Assembly: GCA_003116975.1 (NCBI GenBank)
Contig: BGKB01000024.1
Span: forward strand, 434,001 to 498,000
Origin: Aurantiochytrium sp. KH105
Lineage: Eukaryota; Sar; Bigyra; Thraustochytrida; Thraustochytriidae
DNA length: 64,000 nt
Reading direction: 5' to 3'
A program made the translations under genes and the position numbers. This document shows positions 27,242-37,718 of this stretch, piece after piece. Each line of letters begins with the position of its first letter. Within the stretch, counting starts at the first letter, position 1. Below the pieces are notes generated by a model. It was not told the DNA's origin and searched no databases. It was given only the letters and a program-made list of their open reading frames with translations.

Positions 27242-29806
27242 CTAGATCTCGTCAACCAAAGGCGCCCGCGAAATGCCCATCGGCGAGGCATTTCCTGCCG
27301 ACACATCACGTTCGCAAGCGCGCTGCAGCGCATCGTAGAGAGGCTGCGCAGCCTTGGGCCGAGGAACGCGGCAGGCCAAAATCTCCTTCGGGTCGTGAGG
27401 GCGACCGTAGAATCGCTCATTTACGTCAGCGCGTTCACGAATGACGGCGCCCTCGAGGCTGATGCCAACAAAGAGGCCCTTGGACTGGGAGTATGTGTAC
27501 GAGGGCGCAAAACGGGCTTCGGTACCTACGCTCACGTTGACCGAGGCCTCGCCCGTGCGCCCAAGCGGCCCGGCAGCCAGGCTCAGTTGCGAGCCGAGGG
27601 CCACTTGATTCTTCCCGCTAAAGGCATCCACAGCGCTTTCGGTGTTGAGAATGATGACAAAGTCGGTGACCTCGCCTCCCATTTGCGCGCCCCATCCCAA
27701 GCCAGCAAGACCGATGGCAGTGGGAGCGGTCCACGAACCTTGTCGATCGCGTCCGACCACGATGCCGGTTCCGAATCGTGTCGTCACGACGAAGCCTACC
27801 TTGATCACGGTGAGGAATGCAATGCCTTTGGCTTGCTTGAGGAGCATGGCAGGAATATACTCGTCGCGAATCACCGACTGATGCGAGGTGCCGAAAAAAT
27901 TGTCCACGGCCGCAGCTGCCTTGAGAATCTCCGCCGACATGGAGAAGCTGACCGGAGACGAAATGTTGACGCGCGCTGCCAGCGGCCCGGCAAACGATGA
28001 AACGACCGACGCCGCACCCGTCTGCGCGCTTGCGAGCGGGCTCGCAGTGGGGGATGCGCTTCCATCACCGCCAATGCTGCTATAAGTGCTTGCAAAGTTG
28101 CTGGATGTATCGCTGCCACCACCGCTGCTGCCATCGTTGCCGGGACCGAGCTCGCGGGTGGCGTTGCTGATGGTCGCAGCCAGTTCGTCCTGCATTGGGT
28201 CCAACGTCACACAGCATTTCTTGCATACTCGCTGTGGCTCGCGCACGCCAAACTGAGCGGGCAAAAGACGGAACTCGTTGCAGCATGTTTTGCAGTAAAT
28301 CTTGCCGTCCATTCGGCAATGATGACGTCTCCGGAAAAAGTCAAACTTGTTGTGGCACAACGTGCACTCGGACTTTGACGCGTCTGGCTCCCACGCAGGA
28401 GCTCCAGACGCTCCTGTGGTATCTACAGTTCCGCGACCGAACATGTACCACGGCTTGGCGGAATCAAACTGGAAGTGCAGAGATGACGAGGGTGCCGTCG
28501 TTGAGGATGCCACAGCCTCTGAGGCGGATTCGCGGCTTGGCGCAGATTCTGTCGCAGCTGTCATCGCAGATGTCGTCACGGTCGCCGTAGCACCAGTAAC
28601 AGGTGCCACTGGAGCCGCAAGAGGTGCCGCAAGCGGTGCCGCAAGAGGAGATGTCGAGTGCACAGAAGTTTTTGCTTCTGCTACGCTTTTGCCATTGTCG
28701 TCGTTTTCGGATTCTGTACACTTTGATTCCGACGCAAATGGCTGCGCTTCGTCCGATGCAGAGGTCTCGGTTGTCTCACGGTCGTTGAACAAACCCATTT
28801 GAGCGTCAGGGTCCAGTGTTGCGTCCTTTGGTACGTCCTGCGTCTTGAAGTCTTCCTGATCATTTTCGGCGGAGACAGCATTTGATTCATCGCGTGCTCG
28901 CGCCCCCGGGACGTCGCCGGGAGCAGGGGACGCGGGCAGCACGGGGGCCGCCTTTGCGTCCATGTCGGCGTCAGCATCGCCCTGGGCGCCGACGGAGTCG
29001 ATATCGCGGTAGTCGTCGTGGCTGCGTTCCGAGGATCCAGAGGGTGAGTCTAGCTGCATGGTGACTAGGCCGTCTGCGAGGTCCTCTTCTTGACCGTCGC
29101 AGGCGTTCACATTGTTTTCTTCAATATCAATGCGAACCTTTGGCGAGACTCGCGGCGAGTTCCTCGGCGACGGCGAACCCGACGAAATCGCCTCGTCTTG
29201 GGCATCATGGAACTGAGAAAAGTCGCCATCGTCGTTTGCATCGGCGGAGCTTTCGCTTGCATTGTCCACTCCGCCTTTATCCGTCGTATCCTCTTCGCTC
29301 CCCTCGTTGTCCTCGTTCCCATTCTCATTTTCATTTTCATTCTCATTCTCATTTTCGCCCTGGTCCAGGCCTGCTTCTTCGTCGCTCGCCGTGTTTTGGA
29401 AGATCTGGGCTGCGAGGTCCTGAGCTCGATCTTTCCCGCCAATCTCTTCGTCGGCTTCGTCTTCTGCCTCTTCATCCCGGCCCTCCTCGGCTCGGTCTTG
29501 GGCTTCTTCTTCGTCTTGCCGGTTATCTTCTCCGCGGACATTTCCCGCGTTCTCGACGTCTTTCGCGGAGCCGCTCTCCGTTTGCACCTCGCGGGCGTCC
29601 GGCTCGCGGCCGCGCTCTCGCTGCGCCTGGCCTTGCGCCGCCGCCGGCCCCCGGCCCTCCTCCTCCTGCTGCTGCTGCTGCTGCTCCACGTCGCCGTCCT
29701 CGCCGCGGTCCTCGGCGGCGCCGTGGACGTCGGTCTCGCGCTGCTCCATGTCGCCCATCATCCCGCGCATCGCCCCGCCCTCGCTCCCGGCCGCGGCGCG
29801 CTCCAT
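27242..29806 (-). CDS. FYVE zinc finger plus SYLF (Ysc84-type) lipid-binding protein
   Basis: 854 residues. The N-terminal ~440 residues are very acidic and Gln/Glu/Asp/Asn rich, including a NENENENEN-like stretch, with no fold expected. A FYVE finger lies at about 470-540: CTLCHNKF, the PI3P-binding RRRHHCR core, ICxxC-type pairs (YCKTCC) and RVCKKC. The C-terminal SYLF domain (about 625-850) shows the family pattern: IPAMLLKQAKGIAFLTVIKVGF, GTGIVVGR, WTAPTAIGLAGLGWGAQMGGE, DFVIILNT, SVGTEARFAP and YSQSKGLFVGISLEG. SYLF domains bind phosphoinositides and, in Ysc84/SH3YL1, act in membrane and actin traffic; FYVE plus SYLF suggests recruitment to PI3P-positive endosomes (inference). The start at 29806 has a good context (GCCATGGAG). 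Confidence 0.88.
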   Translation of the reverse strand: MERAAAGSEGGAMRGMMGDMEQRETDVHGAAEDRGEDGDVEQQQQQQEEEGRGPAAAQGQAQRERGREPDAREVQTESGSAKDVENAGNVRGEDNRQDEEEAQDRAEEGRDEEAEDEADEEIGGKDRAQDLAAQIFQNTASDEEAGLDQGENENENENENENGNEDNEGSEEDTTDKGGVDNASESSADANDDGDFSQFHDAQDEAISSGSPSPRNSPRVSPKVRIDIEENNVNACDGQEEDLADGLVTMQLDSPSGSSERSHDDYRDIDSVGAQGDADADMDAKAAPVLPASPAPGDVPGARARDESNAVSAENDQEDFKTQDVPKDATLDPDAQMGLFNDRETTETSASDEAQPFASESKCTESENDDNGKSVAEAKTSVHSTSPLAAPLAAPLAAPVAPVTGATATVTTSAMTAATESAPSRESASEAVASSTTAPSSSLHFQFDSAKPWYMFGRGTVDTTGASGAPAWEPDASKSECTLCHNKFDFFRRRHHCRMDGKIYCKTCCNEFRLLPAQFGVREPQRVCKKCCVTLDPMQDELAATISNATRELGPGNDGSSGGGSDTSSNFASTYSSIGGDGSASPTASPLASAQTGAASVVSSFAGPLAARVNISSPVSFSMSAEILKAAAAVDNFFGTSHQSVIRDEYIPAMLLKQAKGIAFLTVIKVGFVVTTRFGTGIVVGRDRQGSWTAPTAIGLAGLGWGAQMGGEVTDFVIILNTESAVDAFSGKNQVALGSQLSLAAGPLGRTGEASVNVSVGTEARFAPSYTYSQSKGLFVGISLEGAVIRERADVNERFYGRPHDPKEILACRVPRPKAAQPLYDALQRACERDVSAGNASPMGISRAPLVDEI

Positions 29807-31508
29807 GGCTCCCGCGGGCGTGCGGCCGCGCGCGGGCGCGTGCGCGGTCTGCCTCGCGTGCGCGTGCGCGTGCGCGGTCTGCCTCGCGGCGCGGCGGCTC
29901 GCGTGGCCTCGCCGGCCTGGCCTCGGGGGAGGTTTCTTTCTTTCTCGCTCTGCCTGCTTCTACTGCCTGCTTCTACTGCCTGCCTTGCCTGCTCTGCTCT
30001 GCTCTTCCCGCCTCCGTCGCCGGCGCGGCGCGCGTCTGCTACGAGAGGCCGGGCCCGCGCAGCTTGGGTTGTAGTCGGCGGGCCCGCGCAGGGCCAACAG
30101 ACAGGCGCAGAGGTGGAGAGGCGGAGTTTCTGAGATCGCGGAGATGGAGTTGGAGATGGGGAGGGGGATGGGGACCTAACAGCATGGTGCCGGGGAAGGA
30201 CGTGGCGATGGTGAACAAAATGCACGGGGAGGCTGGAAGCCGGAGGAGTTGATGGATGGGAAACGACGACTTGGAGCGGAAACTGTTTGCGGTGGGATGG
30301 GAGCGAGGCACGATCGGTAGATGCGCTGAGCGTGACAAGTTGCAGGGCTGATTGCAAGGTAGTAGGCCTACGTGAGCTGCACTTCATTTTTTTTGGAAAT
30401 ATAGACGATGTGTATCACATGAGAGCGGGTGCAAGCTTGGAGAATTTTCGGGTCGAGGCGGCCAGCGAAACTCAAGCGGTTGAATAAAATATTGATCTTT
30501 CGCTTGTCAAGGATCGCGCAAGAGTCATATTTGACTAAAAGATCTCAATTTCAATCTCAATGTGCTCTCTCAATTTGGAAAACGTCGCTCATACGTGACG
30601 AAGATCACCGTTATGTGCAAAGATAAAGATGGCCAAGGCAAACATTTTCCACCTGGCTCCAAAACGTCCGCACAGCGCAAGAAGAGCCAACTCCGGTCCC
30701 CGCCCGCCAGCGCGGTCTCCCACGTCAGCGCGGTCTTCCTCGTCCAAGCTCGCCCTCTGTCCTCCTCAGCCCCGTCCTCGTGCCATCGTTCCGCCTCCGT
30801 TCCGCCTCCGTTCCGCCTCCGTTCTCCCCTTCGTAACATCGTCGTCGCGCTCCGACGGTCCTCGCTCCCAAACACGCCTTCACCTCCAAGCAAGCCAGCC
30901 AGCGCGCGAGCAAACCCGGCGGCCGGCCAGCGCGCGGGCCTCCCGCCTCGCGCCGGGCCCTGCCCGCGCCCCGCCCGCCCTGCGCGGCGCGGACGCGGCG
31001 GCGCGAGGCCGGGCGCCGCGGTGTGCGCCGCGCTCGATCGCGGCACGTGCAGGCGTGACAGGCGTGCAGAGAGGGGAGAAAAGCGACAGACAGACAGACG
31101 AGCAGCAGACGCGCAGACAGCAGCGCAGACCCCGAACGAGCGAGGGCGCGGCGCTGCGAGCGGGCGTGCGTGCGGGCGGGCGGGCGCGGCGCGGGAGCGG
31201 GCGGGCGAGAGGCCGGGCCTGCGCTCGCGGGCGAGCTCGGGGCGAGCCGGCGAAGGGGCTGCGAGGGGAAATCGCGTCGAGCGAGATTGAGCGAGTGATT
31301 GTTGATCGAACGACCCGCCGGCACGTGCACGCGACGCGACGCGAGGCGGGGAGGGACGCGGAAGAGGGGAGAGGAGGACCTGCGCGCGGAGCAGGGCGGG
31401 GATTGGGGAGAGGAGCTGCGCGCGACGCGACTCGTGCTCTTGCGCGGAGAGTCGAGCTCGCGCGGGGAAGAAATTCGCTCCTGAGAGAAGAAGAAGTTGC
31501 GGGAGAAG
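29807..31508. promoter_or_regulatory. GC-rich head-to-head intergenic region
   Basis: About 1.7 kb between divergent ATGs. It is highly GC- and CpG-rich with GCGTGC/GCGCGT alternations (about 29860-29880), CTGCCTGCTT repeats (about 29955-30000), TTCCGCCTCCG repeats (about 30788-30822) and a less GC-rich middle around 30380-30640. Long open frames here are low-complexity Arg/Ala/Pro and mutually overlapping, so none is called. It should hold the promoters of the FYVE-SYLF and LRR-NEL genes. Confidence 0.5.
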
Positions 31509-34500
31509 ATGGTCGTTCGCAAGCTTCTGTGCGCAGCGAACCTGCTGCATCGTCGGGGCTCCCAGGAGGAAGAGGGCTTCGAAGGCAGTAGTGCCGGAAA
31601 TCAGAGACTTCAAGTTGCCGTTCGCGAGGCTCGGACCTCGAGGGCAAGATCCGCATCATCACGCAGATCGTCGGCTTCACGTCGGTCGCGAGCTTCGTCC
31701 TCACGTCGATCCTCCAGACTTCGGAATGCAGACAGCACGCAGCATGTAGACGCTCTCGACCAGGATGATGTAGACGCTCTCGACCAAAATGATATGGATG
31801 ATCACAATGACGCGATCAATAACGAAGATGCCACTCAGGAGGAGGCTAATCTTGCAGCGACAGCAGTAGAAGAAGAAGAAGAAGAAGAAGATTTTCTGGA
31901 AGGTCTGGTGGAGGACCAAGACCAACACGAAGAGGAAGAAGAAGAAGAAGAAGAAGAAGACAATAATGTCGCGGAGGAGCTGGCAAACTTGCTCGACAGA
32001 AATGCGGCAAACGTCTCCGGAGGAACGATCGGAGACTTGGAGGCGCAGATCCGAGCCCTTGCGGAAATCCAGAGCGCGCAGGCCGGGGAAGCGAGTCGTC
32101 TCGAGGAACAATTTGACCTTCTCGAAGGGGGTATAGACCCTGAGGAGATGGACCACCTCCTCGCCCTGAGTCTGGAGTACGACATGGAACAGGCAATGAA
32201 CCAAGAAAGACTTGCGCTCGACAACGAGCAAGAGTCCGAAAACCTTGACCTTGGCCTGCGCATGTCCAACGAGCTGCAAGTATACCTTGAAAATTGGGCT
32301 AGCAGCGTAGCGACGGGCGACCTCTACACGATGGAGCGGATCTTTCACGAATTTGGTCAGCAAAATGCGCGCCTGGTGGAGGCGGAAGACGGCACGCAGT
32401 CAATTGCCGTGGAGGGCAATCTATCCTTCCAAGATCTCACCATTCCCGCGCTTCCACCTCGGGTCATCATCAGCGGAAACCTCTCCTTTCGCTCCTGCTC
32501 GCTTCCCGACGACGACACAGCGCACTGGACATGCAGCCGTCTTGCACTTGTGAATTGTCATGGGGATGCGCGCACTCTCATGGAAAACATCGAGTCTGCG
32601 CACAAATCCGCGAGCGGCGTGCTCGGCCTTCAGGGCCTTGCGCTGGACGCCATGTCCTCGAGCGAGAAGCCTCTCTCGCTTGAACTTGACAATTGCCAAG
32701 ATCTATCGCACTTGGAAACTGCAGGCGACGAAGTCGTCGTCATGAACAAACTCAAAGTCAAGAGCTGCCCCGCTTTGGTGACCGGGCCGGCAAAGCTCAA
32801 GGTACTTCAAACCATGGAACTCTCGAACCTGCCGCGCTTAGAGTCCATTGGGCGCTCCAACCTGCATCTTGGCGAGCTGACGCGTATTCATCGCTGTCCG
32901 TCTCTCAACACTCTCTGTGACGATGATCTTCTCATCGCCGGCGTGCTCAGAATTGAAGATGGGAAAATTGAGCGTATCTGCGAGGGCGCTCTCCGCTATG
33001 TGCCGGTGATCGAAAACGATGCGGCGAGTGGAGGCGAGACCTCTCCGAGCGTGACCATCGAGTGCATTGAGACGGATACACCACTTGCGGCCCGCATCGA
33101 TAGTCCTGGAATGGACGTGCATTTCGCTGGCAACAAACTCCCAGCCAAACTCTGCGAAGGTTCCATTATCGTGCGTTCCTTCTCTGTGAGCGGACCCTGG
33201 TCATTTCACCAGCGACTCATGGAGCAATATGGCACCGAAGCCGAGCAATCCGGGACCGGCCGAGGTTCGCGCAGATCGCACCGGGGCCCTAGCAGAGATG
33301 CTGGCCCTCTTGGCATCGTCGTGGACGAACTTGAATCAGAGGAGCGTTTTCACGACGAGGATTCGGGGCAATCGTCGCGAGCTTCGCAACAAGCAGCAGC
33401 GCCAACAGCGTCTCCGGAACCACTGGGGCTGCGCAACTGGCTCGACGATGTACAAGCAACGATGTCGATTCACGTGAAGCGCCTTCCCGTGAAGGATTTC
33501 CGAGGCAAACTTTCCTCGCCCTTGCTTCATTTGGAGAGCCTTCCGATGGAGGACTTTCCCGATTGGAAGTGCGAGGCGGAAAAGGGTTCGCTCCAGCTGG
33601 TGCACTGCCCGTTGCTGGAGGTGGTTTGGCCGGATGACGCACCGTCGGTTCCAATCTCCATTAATGTAGAAGACTGCGCAGCCTTGGAGAGACTTTCGGA
33701 CCAAGAAGTGCAACTGGGAAGCTTTCGCATCTCGCGAGCTCAACAGATGCAGCGGCTGGCGCGATCCATCGTGTTTACCGGACAGGAGTCAATCTCCATT
33801 GTTGATTTGCCGTCGCTGACGAGGCTTTCCGACGATCTGGCATTCTTCAAAGATGATATTACACCGCAACTGTTCTTGCGCAGTGTCGGCATCAAAAGCC
33901 TTTCGGATATCGAAGGCAGCGGGTTCACTCAGCTTCGTGTGGAATCCTGCAACGAGCTCGAGGATGCGAGTCTTCGGGGCTTGTGGCAATCTGTGGAAGT
34001 CGTGTCTTGCGACAAGGTAGCACGCGTCGAGGTTGGCCTGACAACTCGCGGTGGTTCTGGCGAGCTCACACTGAAAAAGCTCCCTCTCTTGCAAGACATC
34101 AAGCTTCGCACGGGATGTCTCAGGCTCAACATATCTGACTGTCCCGAGTTCGTTGGTGAGACGATCACAGGTGACCATGATAGCGATGCCGGAGGCGACA
34201 GTGGGAGTTATAGTGGATCGTCAATGAGAAAGCCTCTGGACATTGGTCTGCTGTCAGGTTTACGCTTTTTATCGTTGGCCGGAAGTTCGGGGCTCCGCAC
34301 GATTCCCGGTCCCTTGCCGCATACTTTACGGAACCTCGACCTCTCGAACTGCCCCAACCTGGTTCACATCCCAGACGATGTGTTCAACGCCGCCCCCGGA
34401 CGTGTCATACTCCGATTAGATCGCTGCGCATCGTTGCAAGGCATTCCTCCAATTCACGTTGCGTCGCTAAGCGCCGAGGGCTGCGTGGGCCTGCGCGAGG

Positions 34501-37500
34501 TTGGCGCTGGGTTCCGGGCGGGTTTGGTGTCTCGCGTCCGTGAAGATGGCTACATTGTGCGACTTTCTAGCGCACTGGGCGATGTCAACCTTCGCGGATG
34601 CGTGGCTTTAGAAAAGTTCGAGATGAAATTTGTTTTGGGTGATCTCGACCTTTCTGGAACTGCCGTACGGGAACTACAGGCGATGCGCGTTTTGGGAAAC
34701 CTGAGTTGCACGCACATGGGCAACTTGGAGATTGTCCACGCGGGATCTTTGGTTGGTCAGCAACAGCCAGGAATTCGGCGTTTGCCAATCAATGCGGAGG
34801 TGCGCTTTCGGTACTGCCCTCGTCTGAAGTCGATCTCCATGGAGCGCGTCTTTGGCATGCTTGACATTTCGCACTGCATGAGTCTTGAAGAGCTCGCGGG
34901 CCCGCGCATGGAGGTCGGCGTCGACTTGCCGCTGGTAACAACATGGGACAGCAAGCCACTGTTGGACTCCTCGTACGACATGCTCAAGCCTGGGATGCTG
35001 CGGCTGCGCAACTGTCCATCGCTCCGCAAGCTACCGAGCCATTTGATTTGCAGAGGCGGACTCGATGTGCGCTATTGCATGGGCTTGGAAGATATGTCAG
35101 GAGTCAAGCTGGAAGTTGGTTTTCCGGCGCTCGGGTCTCTCAGTCGCTCGCGGCAGAACGACACTACCCGCGCGGAGGCGTTTGCGTCGACAACGATTAT
35201 CGGGTGTCCGATGCTCGAGGCTCTTCCATCTCGGATGGTCACTTACGGAGACTGCATCTTTGCCTTTCTCGATGGTCTCAAGGGTCTTCCCTCGGAGGCA
35301 CTTTATTATGGCCACCTTATTGTGTCGTCGTGCCGTGGGTTCACAACTGTTCCGTCGCGTATGCGCGTTCGAGACACTTTTGCAATTCATAGCTGTGAAA
35401 CCTTCGAGGGCGTTCCGGCAGGATGGCACCATGAAAATCCTCCGGCGCTCCTGACGATTGCCGCGGCGCGTCGTCTTTTACGCAGACGCAAGAGCGTGCA
35501 GCAGGCGGAGAGACGTTTGGACCGTACGGTTCCGTCGCAATGGCGTGCCAATTCAGCTCAGCTTGAGATGTGTTTGCTCGAGCATGCGGCCGAGCAGCTG
35601 CGGCAGCGGCAACGTGCGTGGACGGCTAATTCCAAGCCGGTGGACTACCAATGGCTCCGAAGGAACACCTTTTTGGGCGGGGCGCGACGCTCGATCACTC
35701 GCCTGCGGGACCGACGGCTTGGGTCGACTTCAGGAGCCCGGTCGGCGCGAGAGGGATCGTTTTCGTCGTCGGACGATCTGGACGTGGCAGCTTCCTCCTC
35801 GATGGTCTTGCTTCCTCGCGAACAGGAGGAGTTGGCGCGGCTTGAAGAGGAGACTCTGCGCGAGGAGGCTAATACAAGCAGGAGTTATCACACAGAAGGA
35901 GACAGCGACAACGCGGGACAAGACGAAGACGGTGACGGCGGCAACGACGATGAAGTATACATGCGTGAGTTCACATCAGAATCCAACCTCTTCCGGGAGG
36001 ACGACGAGTCTAGTCAAGAACTTGCAGCGCAAGACCTCGCAGACGAGGACTACAATTCAGACGACGCTGAAGAGCTTCGCGAAGACGACGAAGTCGCCAC
36101 TACTGATCCGTGGAGCGGCAATGTTTCCAAGTGGGAGCGAACGCGGCTATTACATCGAACTGTAATTTCCTTGTGCCCTGGCGTGAAGCGTATTCCCGAA
36201 GGCGTCGAGGCGCAGTCCCTTGCGTTGGTGAATCTTACTGAGCTAGTGGATGTGAGTGAAGATCTCCGGGTCGAGGTCAATCTTTGGGTCAATTCGGCGC
36301 CGAAGCTAGAGCAATTCCCGGTGACGGTCATTGCACGCCTCGCACAGTTTGGTGCCGAGGCTCGGCTCCAAATGGCGAGGTTCAACGAGTACTGCAGCTC
36401 GAATCCGGAAGCGGTCGTGCGACGGCCGTCGAACTGGCTTGCACGCGTGCGAAGACGCACGGGTGTCCCTCCAGAGCGACCGATCACATCGCGTGCTACG
36501 ATGATGCTGAACGCGACGGGCATTGACGCGGAGGAGCTTCGTTCGATGCGCGAAGTGTCTCTGCAGGATGCCGGCGATGCGCTGGAGTGGGTCACGTGGA
36601 TGGCTGACGATCTCTTTCAAGGTGACCTCGGGACTTCAGATGCACTGTTTGATCGCGAGGAGGAGGAAGAGGAGGATTTAGCGGAGGATGACTGGGATGG
36701 GGGCGACGCAGATGCGCTCAACGGCAATGGCAACGGGAGCCTGGGCGGCGAGTTCGAGGACTTTCGCACGGCCGTGTTGTTTTGGAAGGCTGCTGCGACG
36801 GGTCGCCCGCCGCGTCTGATGCGCATGCTCTTCGAGTCGGAAGACGACTATGAGGTGCTTTCGTGTCTTGACCGCGTCGTGGACGCGGCGTATCGGGGCA
36901 GCGTGCTGACATTTCTGGACATGCTGCGCAGATCGCGTGAGTACCGCAACCCTACGACACGACGCGGGCTTGCCGAGCGTGTCGTGGAGGTCCTGCATAA
37001 TGTTTCGCAGGACGAGGAGGCTCGCGATGAGCTTTCTGCCCGCATGGCGGATGCGATTGACGCTTGCGAGGACAAACCGATTTGGGCGTTAAATCAGATG
37101 GAGGTGGTGGGGCTGATTGCACATGCACGGGGAGATCGCGAGGCGTTGCGAGCGCTGGGGAGGCGCCTGGTGAATCTTGACATTGTGCACGAGGCGGCAC
37201 GGAAACGCATTGAGCAACGAGGCGGTTTTCTTGATGTCGACGATGTTTGCGTGTATTTGCAGTACGAGATCCAGTTCCGACTTCCGCTGAACCTCCCTGT
37301 ATCATCACATTTCATGGTGTATGGCAGCACGATTCCCGGCGAAGAGGTCATTCGCGTGTCGCGTGCAGCCTTGAATTTGTCTGACGAAGACTTTGAGGCA
37401 TGGCTTTCTCGATGGCCCGAGTGGACGCGTCAGGATCGTTTTGAGTATGCTCGTTCTTTACAGTGGGAAGACCTGCCACGGAATGGGAAGCGTGTGAGCC

Positions 37501-37718
37501 TTGGTCGCTCGACCCTGCTTGGTGATGATATTCCAGATCCTGTTCGGTTGAGTGGGGCGACCTACTCGATGGAGGAGTTGCTCACGCATTGGGTGCGCAC
37601 AGGCATGGACTTTAGCAACGTTCGGCACTCGGTGCAAGAGATGGCCAAAGGTTTGTCGCGATGTGACATTGTGTTTGAGGATGACGAAGATGTGGTCGTT
37701 CCAGAGGGCAAAAGATAA
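31509..37718 (+). CDS. Giant LRR protein with C-terminal NEL-type (IpaH/SspH-like) E3 ubiquitin ligase domain
   Basis: 2,069 residues, single exon, from the ATG at 31509. After a basic Ser/Arg-rich N-terminus and an acidic Glu-rich stretch (about 115-155) there is a ubiquitin-interacting-motif-like helix (EEMDHLLALSLEYD, about 212-225). Residues about 319-1300 form a long irregular LRR solenoid with units of the type GxLxLxxCxxLxxLP. An acidic, disordered insertion (about 1430-1530) and another short LRR stretch (about 1550-1605) follow. The C-terminus (about 1750-2060) matches the NEL domain of bacterial type III effectors in order: ADAIDACEDKPIWALNQM with the catalytic-type Cys at 1853 in a CxD motif, RRLVNLDIVHEAARKRI, LDVDDVCVYLQYEIQFRLPL and FEAWLSRWPEW. 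NEL ligases transfer ubiquitin through that Cys. Codon usage and flanks look like the neighbours, so this is a resident eukaryotic gene and not contamination (inference). Confidence 0.8.
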   Translation: MVVRKLLCAANLLHRRGSQEEEGFEGSSAGNQRLQVAVREARTSRARSASSRRSSASRRSRASSSRRSSRLRNADSTQHVDALDQDDVDALDQNDMDDHNDAINNEDATQEEANLAATAVEEEEEEEDFLEGLVEDQDQHEEEEEEEEEEDNNVAEELANLLDRNAANVSGGTIGDLEAQIRALAEIQSAQAGEASRLEEQFDLLEGGIDPEEMDHLLALSLEYDMEQAMNQERLALDNEQESENLDLGLRMSNELQVYLENWASSVATGDLYTMERIFHEFGQQNARLVEAEDGTQSIAVEGNLSFQDLTIPALPPRVIISGNLSFRSCSLPDDDTAHWTCSRLALVNCHGDARTLMENIESAHKSASGVLGLQGLALDAMSSSEKPLSLELDNCQDLSHLETAGDEVVVMNKLKVKSCPALVTGPAKLKVLQTMELSNLPRLESIGRSNLHLGELTRIHRCPSLNTLCDDDLLIAGVLRIEDGKIERICEGALRYVPVIENDAASGGETSPSVTIECIETDTPLAARIDSPGMDVHFAGNKLPAKLCEGSIIVRSFSVSGPWSFHQRLMEQYGTEAEQSGTGRGSRRSHRGPSRDAGPLGIVVDELESEERFHDEDSGQSSRASQQAAAPTASPEPLGLRNWLDDVQATMSIHVKRLPVKDFRGKLSSPLLHLESLPMEDFPDWKCEAEKGSLQLVHCPLLEVVWPDDAPSVPISINVEDCAALERLSDQEVQLGSFRISRAQQMQRLARSIVFTGQESISIVDLPSLTRLSDDLAFFKDDITPQLFLRSVGIKSLSDIEGSGFTQLRVESCNELEDASLRGLWQSVEVVSCDKVARVEVGLTTRGGSGELTLKKLPLLQDIKLRTGCLRLNISDCPEFVGETITGDHDSDAGGDSGSYSGSSMRKPLDIGLLSGLRFLSLAGSSGLRTIPGPLPHTLRNLDLSNCPNLVHIPDDVFNAAPGRVILRLDRCASLQGIPPIHVASLSAEGCVGLREVGAGFRAGLVSRVREDGYIVRLSSALGDVNLRGCVALEKFEMKFVLGDLDLSGTAVRELQAMRVLGNLSCTHMGNLEIVHAGSLVGQQQPGIRRLPINAEVRFRYCPRLKSISMERVFGMLDISHCMSLEELAGPRMEVGVDLPLVTTWDSKPLLDSSYDMLKPGMLRLRNCPSLRKLPSHLICRGGLDVRYCMGLEDMSGVKLEVGFPALGSLSRSRQNDTTRAEAFASTTIIGCPMLEALPSRMVTYGDCIFAFLDGLKGLPSEALYYGHLIVSSCRGFTTVPSRMRVRDTFAIHSCETFEGVPAGWHHENPPALLTIAAARRLLRRRKSVQQAERRLDRTVPSQWRANSAQLEMCLLEHAAEQLRQRQRAWTANSKPVDYQWLRRNTFLGGARRSITRLRDRRLGSTSGARSAREGSFSSSDDLDVAASSSMVLLPREQEELARLEEETLREEANTSRSYHTEGDSDNAGQDEDGDGGNDDEVYMREFTSESNLFREDDESSQELAAQDLADEDYNSDDAEELREDDEVATTDPWSGNVSKWERTRLLHRTVISLCPGVKRIPEGVEAQSLALVNLTELVDVSEDLRVEVNLWVNSAPKLEQFPVTVIARLAQFGAEARLQMARFNEYCSSNPEAVVRRPSNWLARVRRRTGVPPERPITSRATMMLNATGIDAEELRSMREVSLQDAGDALEWVTWMADDLFQGDLGTSDALFDREEEEEEDLAEDDWDGGDADALNGNGNGSLGGEFEDFRTAVLFWKAAATGRPPRLMRMLFESEDDYEVLSCLDRVVDAAYRGSVLTFLDMLRRSREYRNPTTRRGLAERVVEVLHNVSQDEEARDELSARMADAIDACEDKPIWALNQMEVVGLIAHARGDREALRALGRRLVNLDIVHEAARKRIEQRGGFLDVDDVCVYLQYEIQFRLPLNLPVSSHFMVYGSTIPGEEVIRVSRAALNLSDEDFEAWLSRWPEWTRQDRFEYARSLQWEDLPRNGKRVSLGRSTLLGDDIPDPVRLSGATYSMEELLTHWVRTGMDFSNVRHSVQEMAKGLSRCDIVFEDDEDVVVPEGKR

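Noticed and set aside
29090-30252. Hydrophobic plus-strand frames opposite the FYVE-SYLF N-terminus
   Set aside because: The Leu/Val/Phe-rich readings are the antisense of Glu/Asp-rich codons and end in the GC-rich leader.
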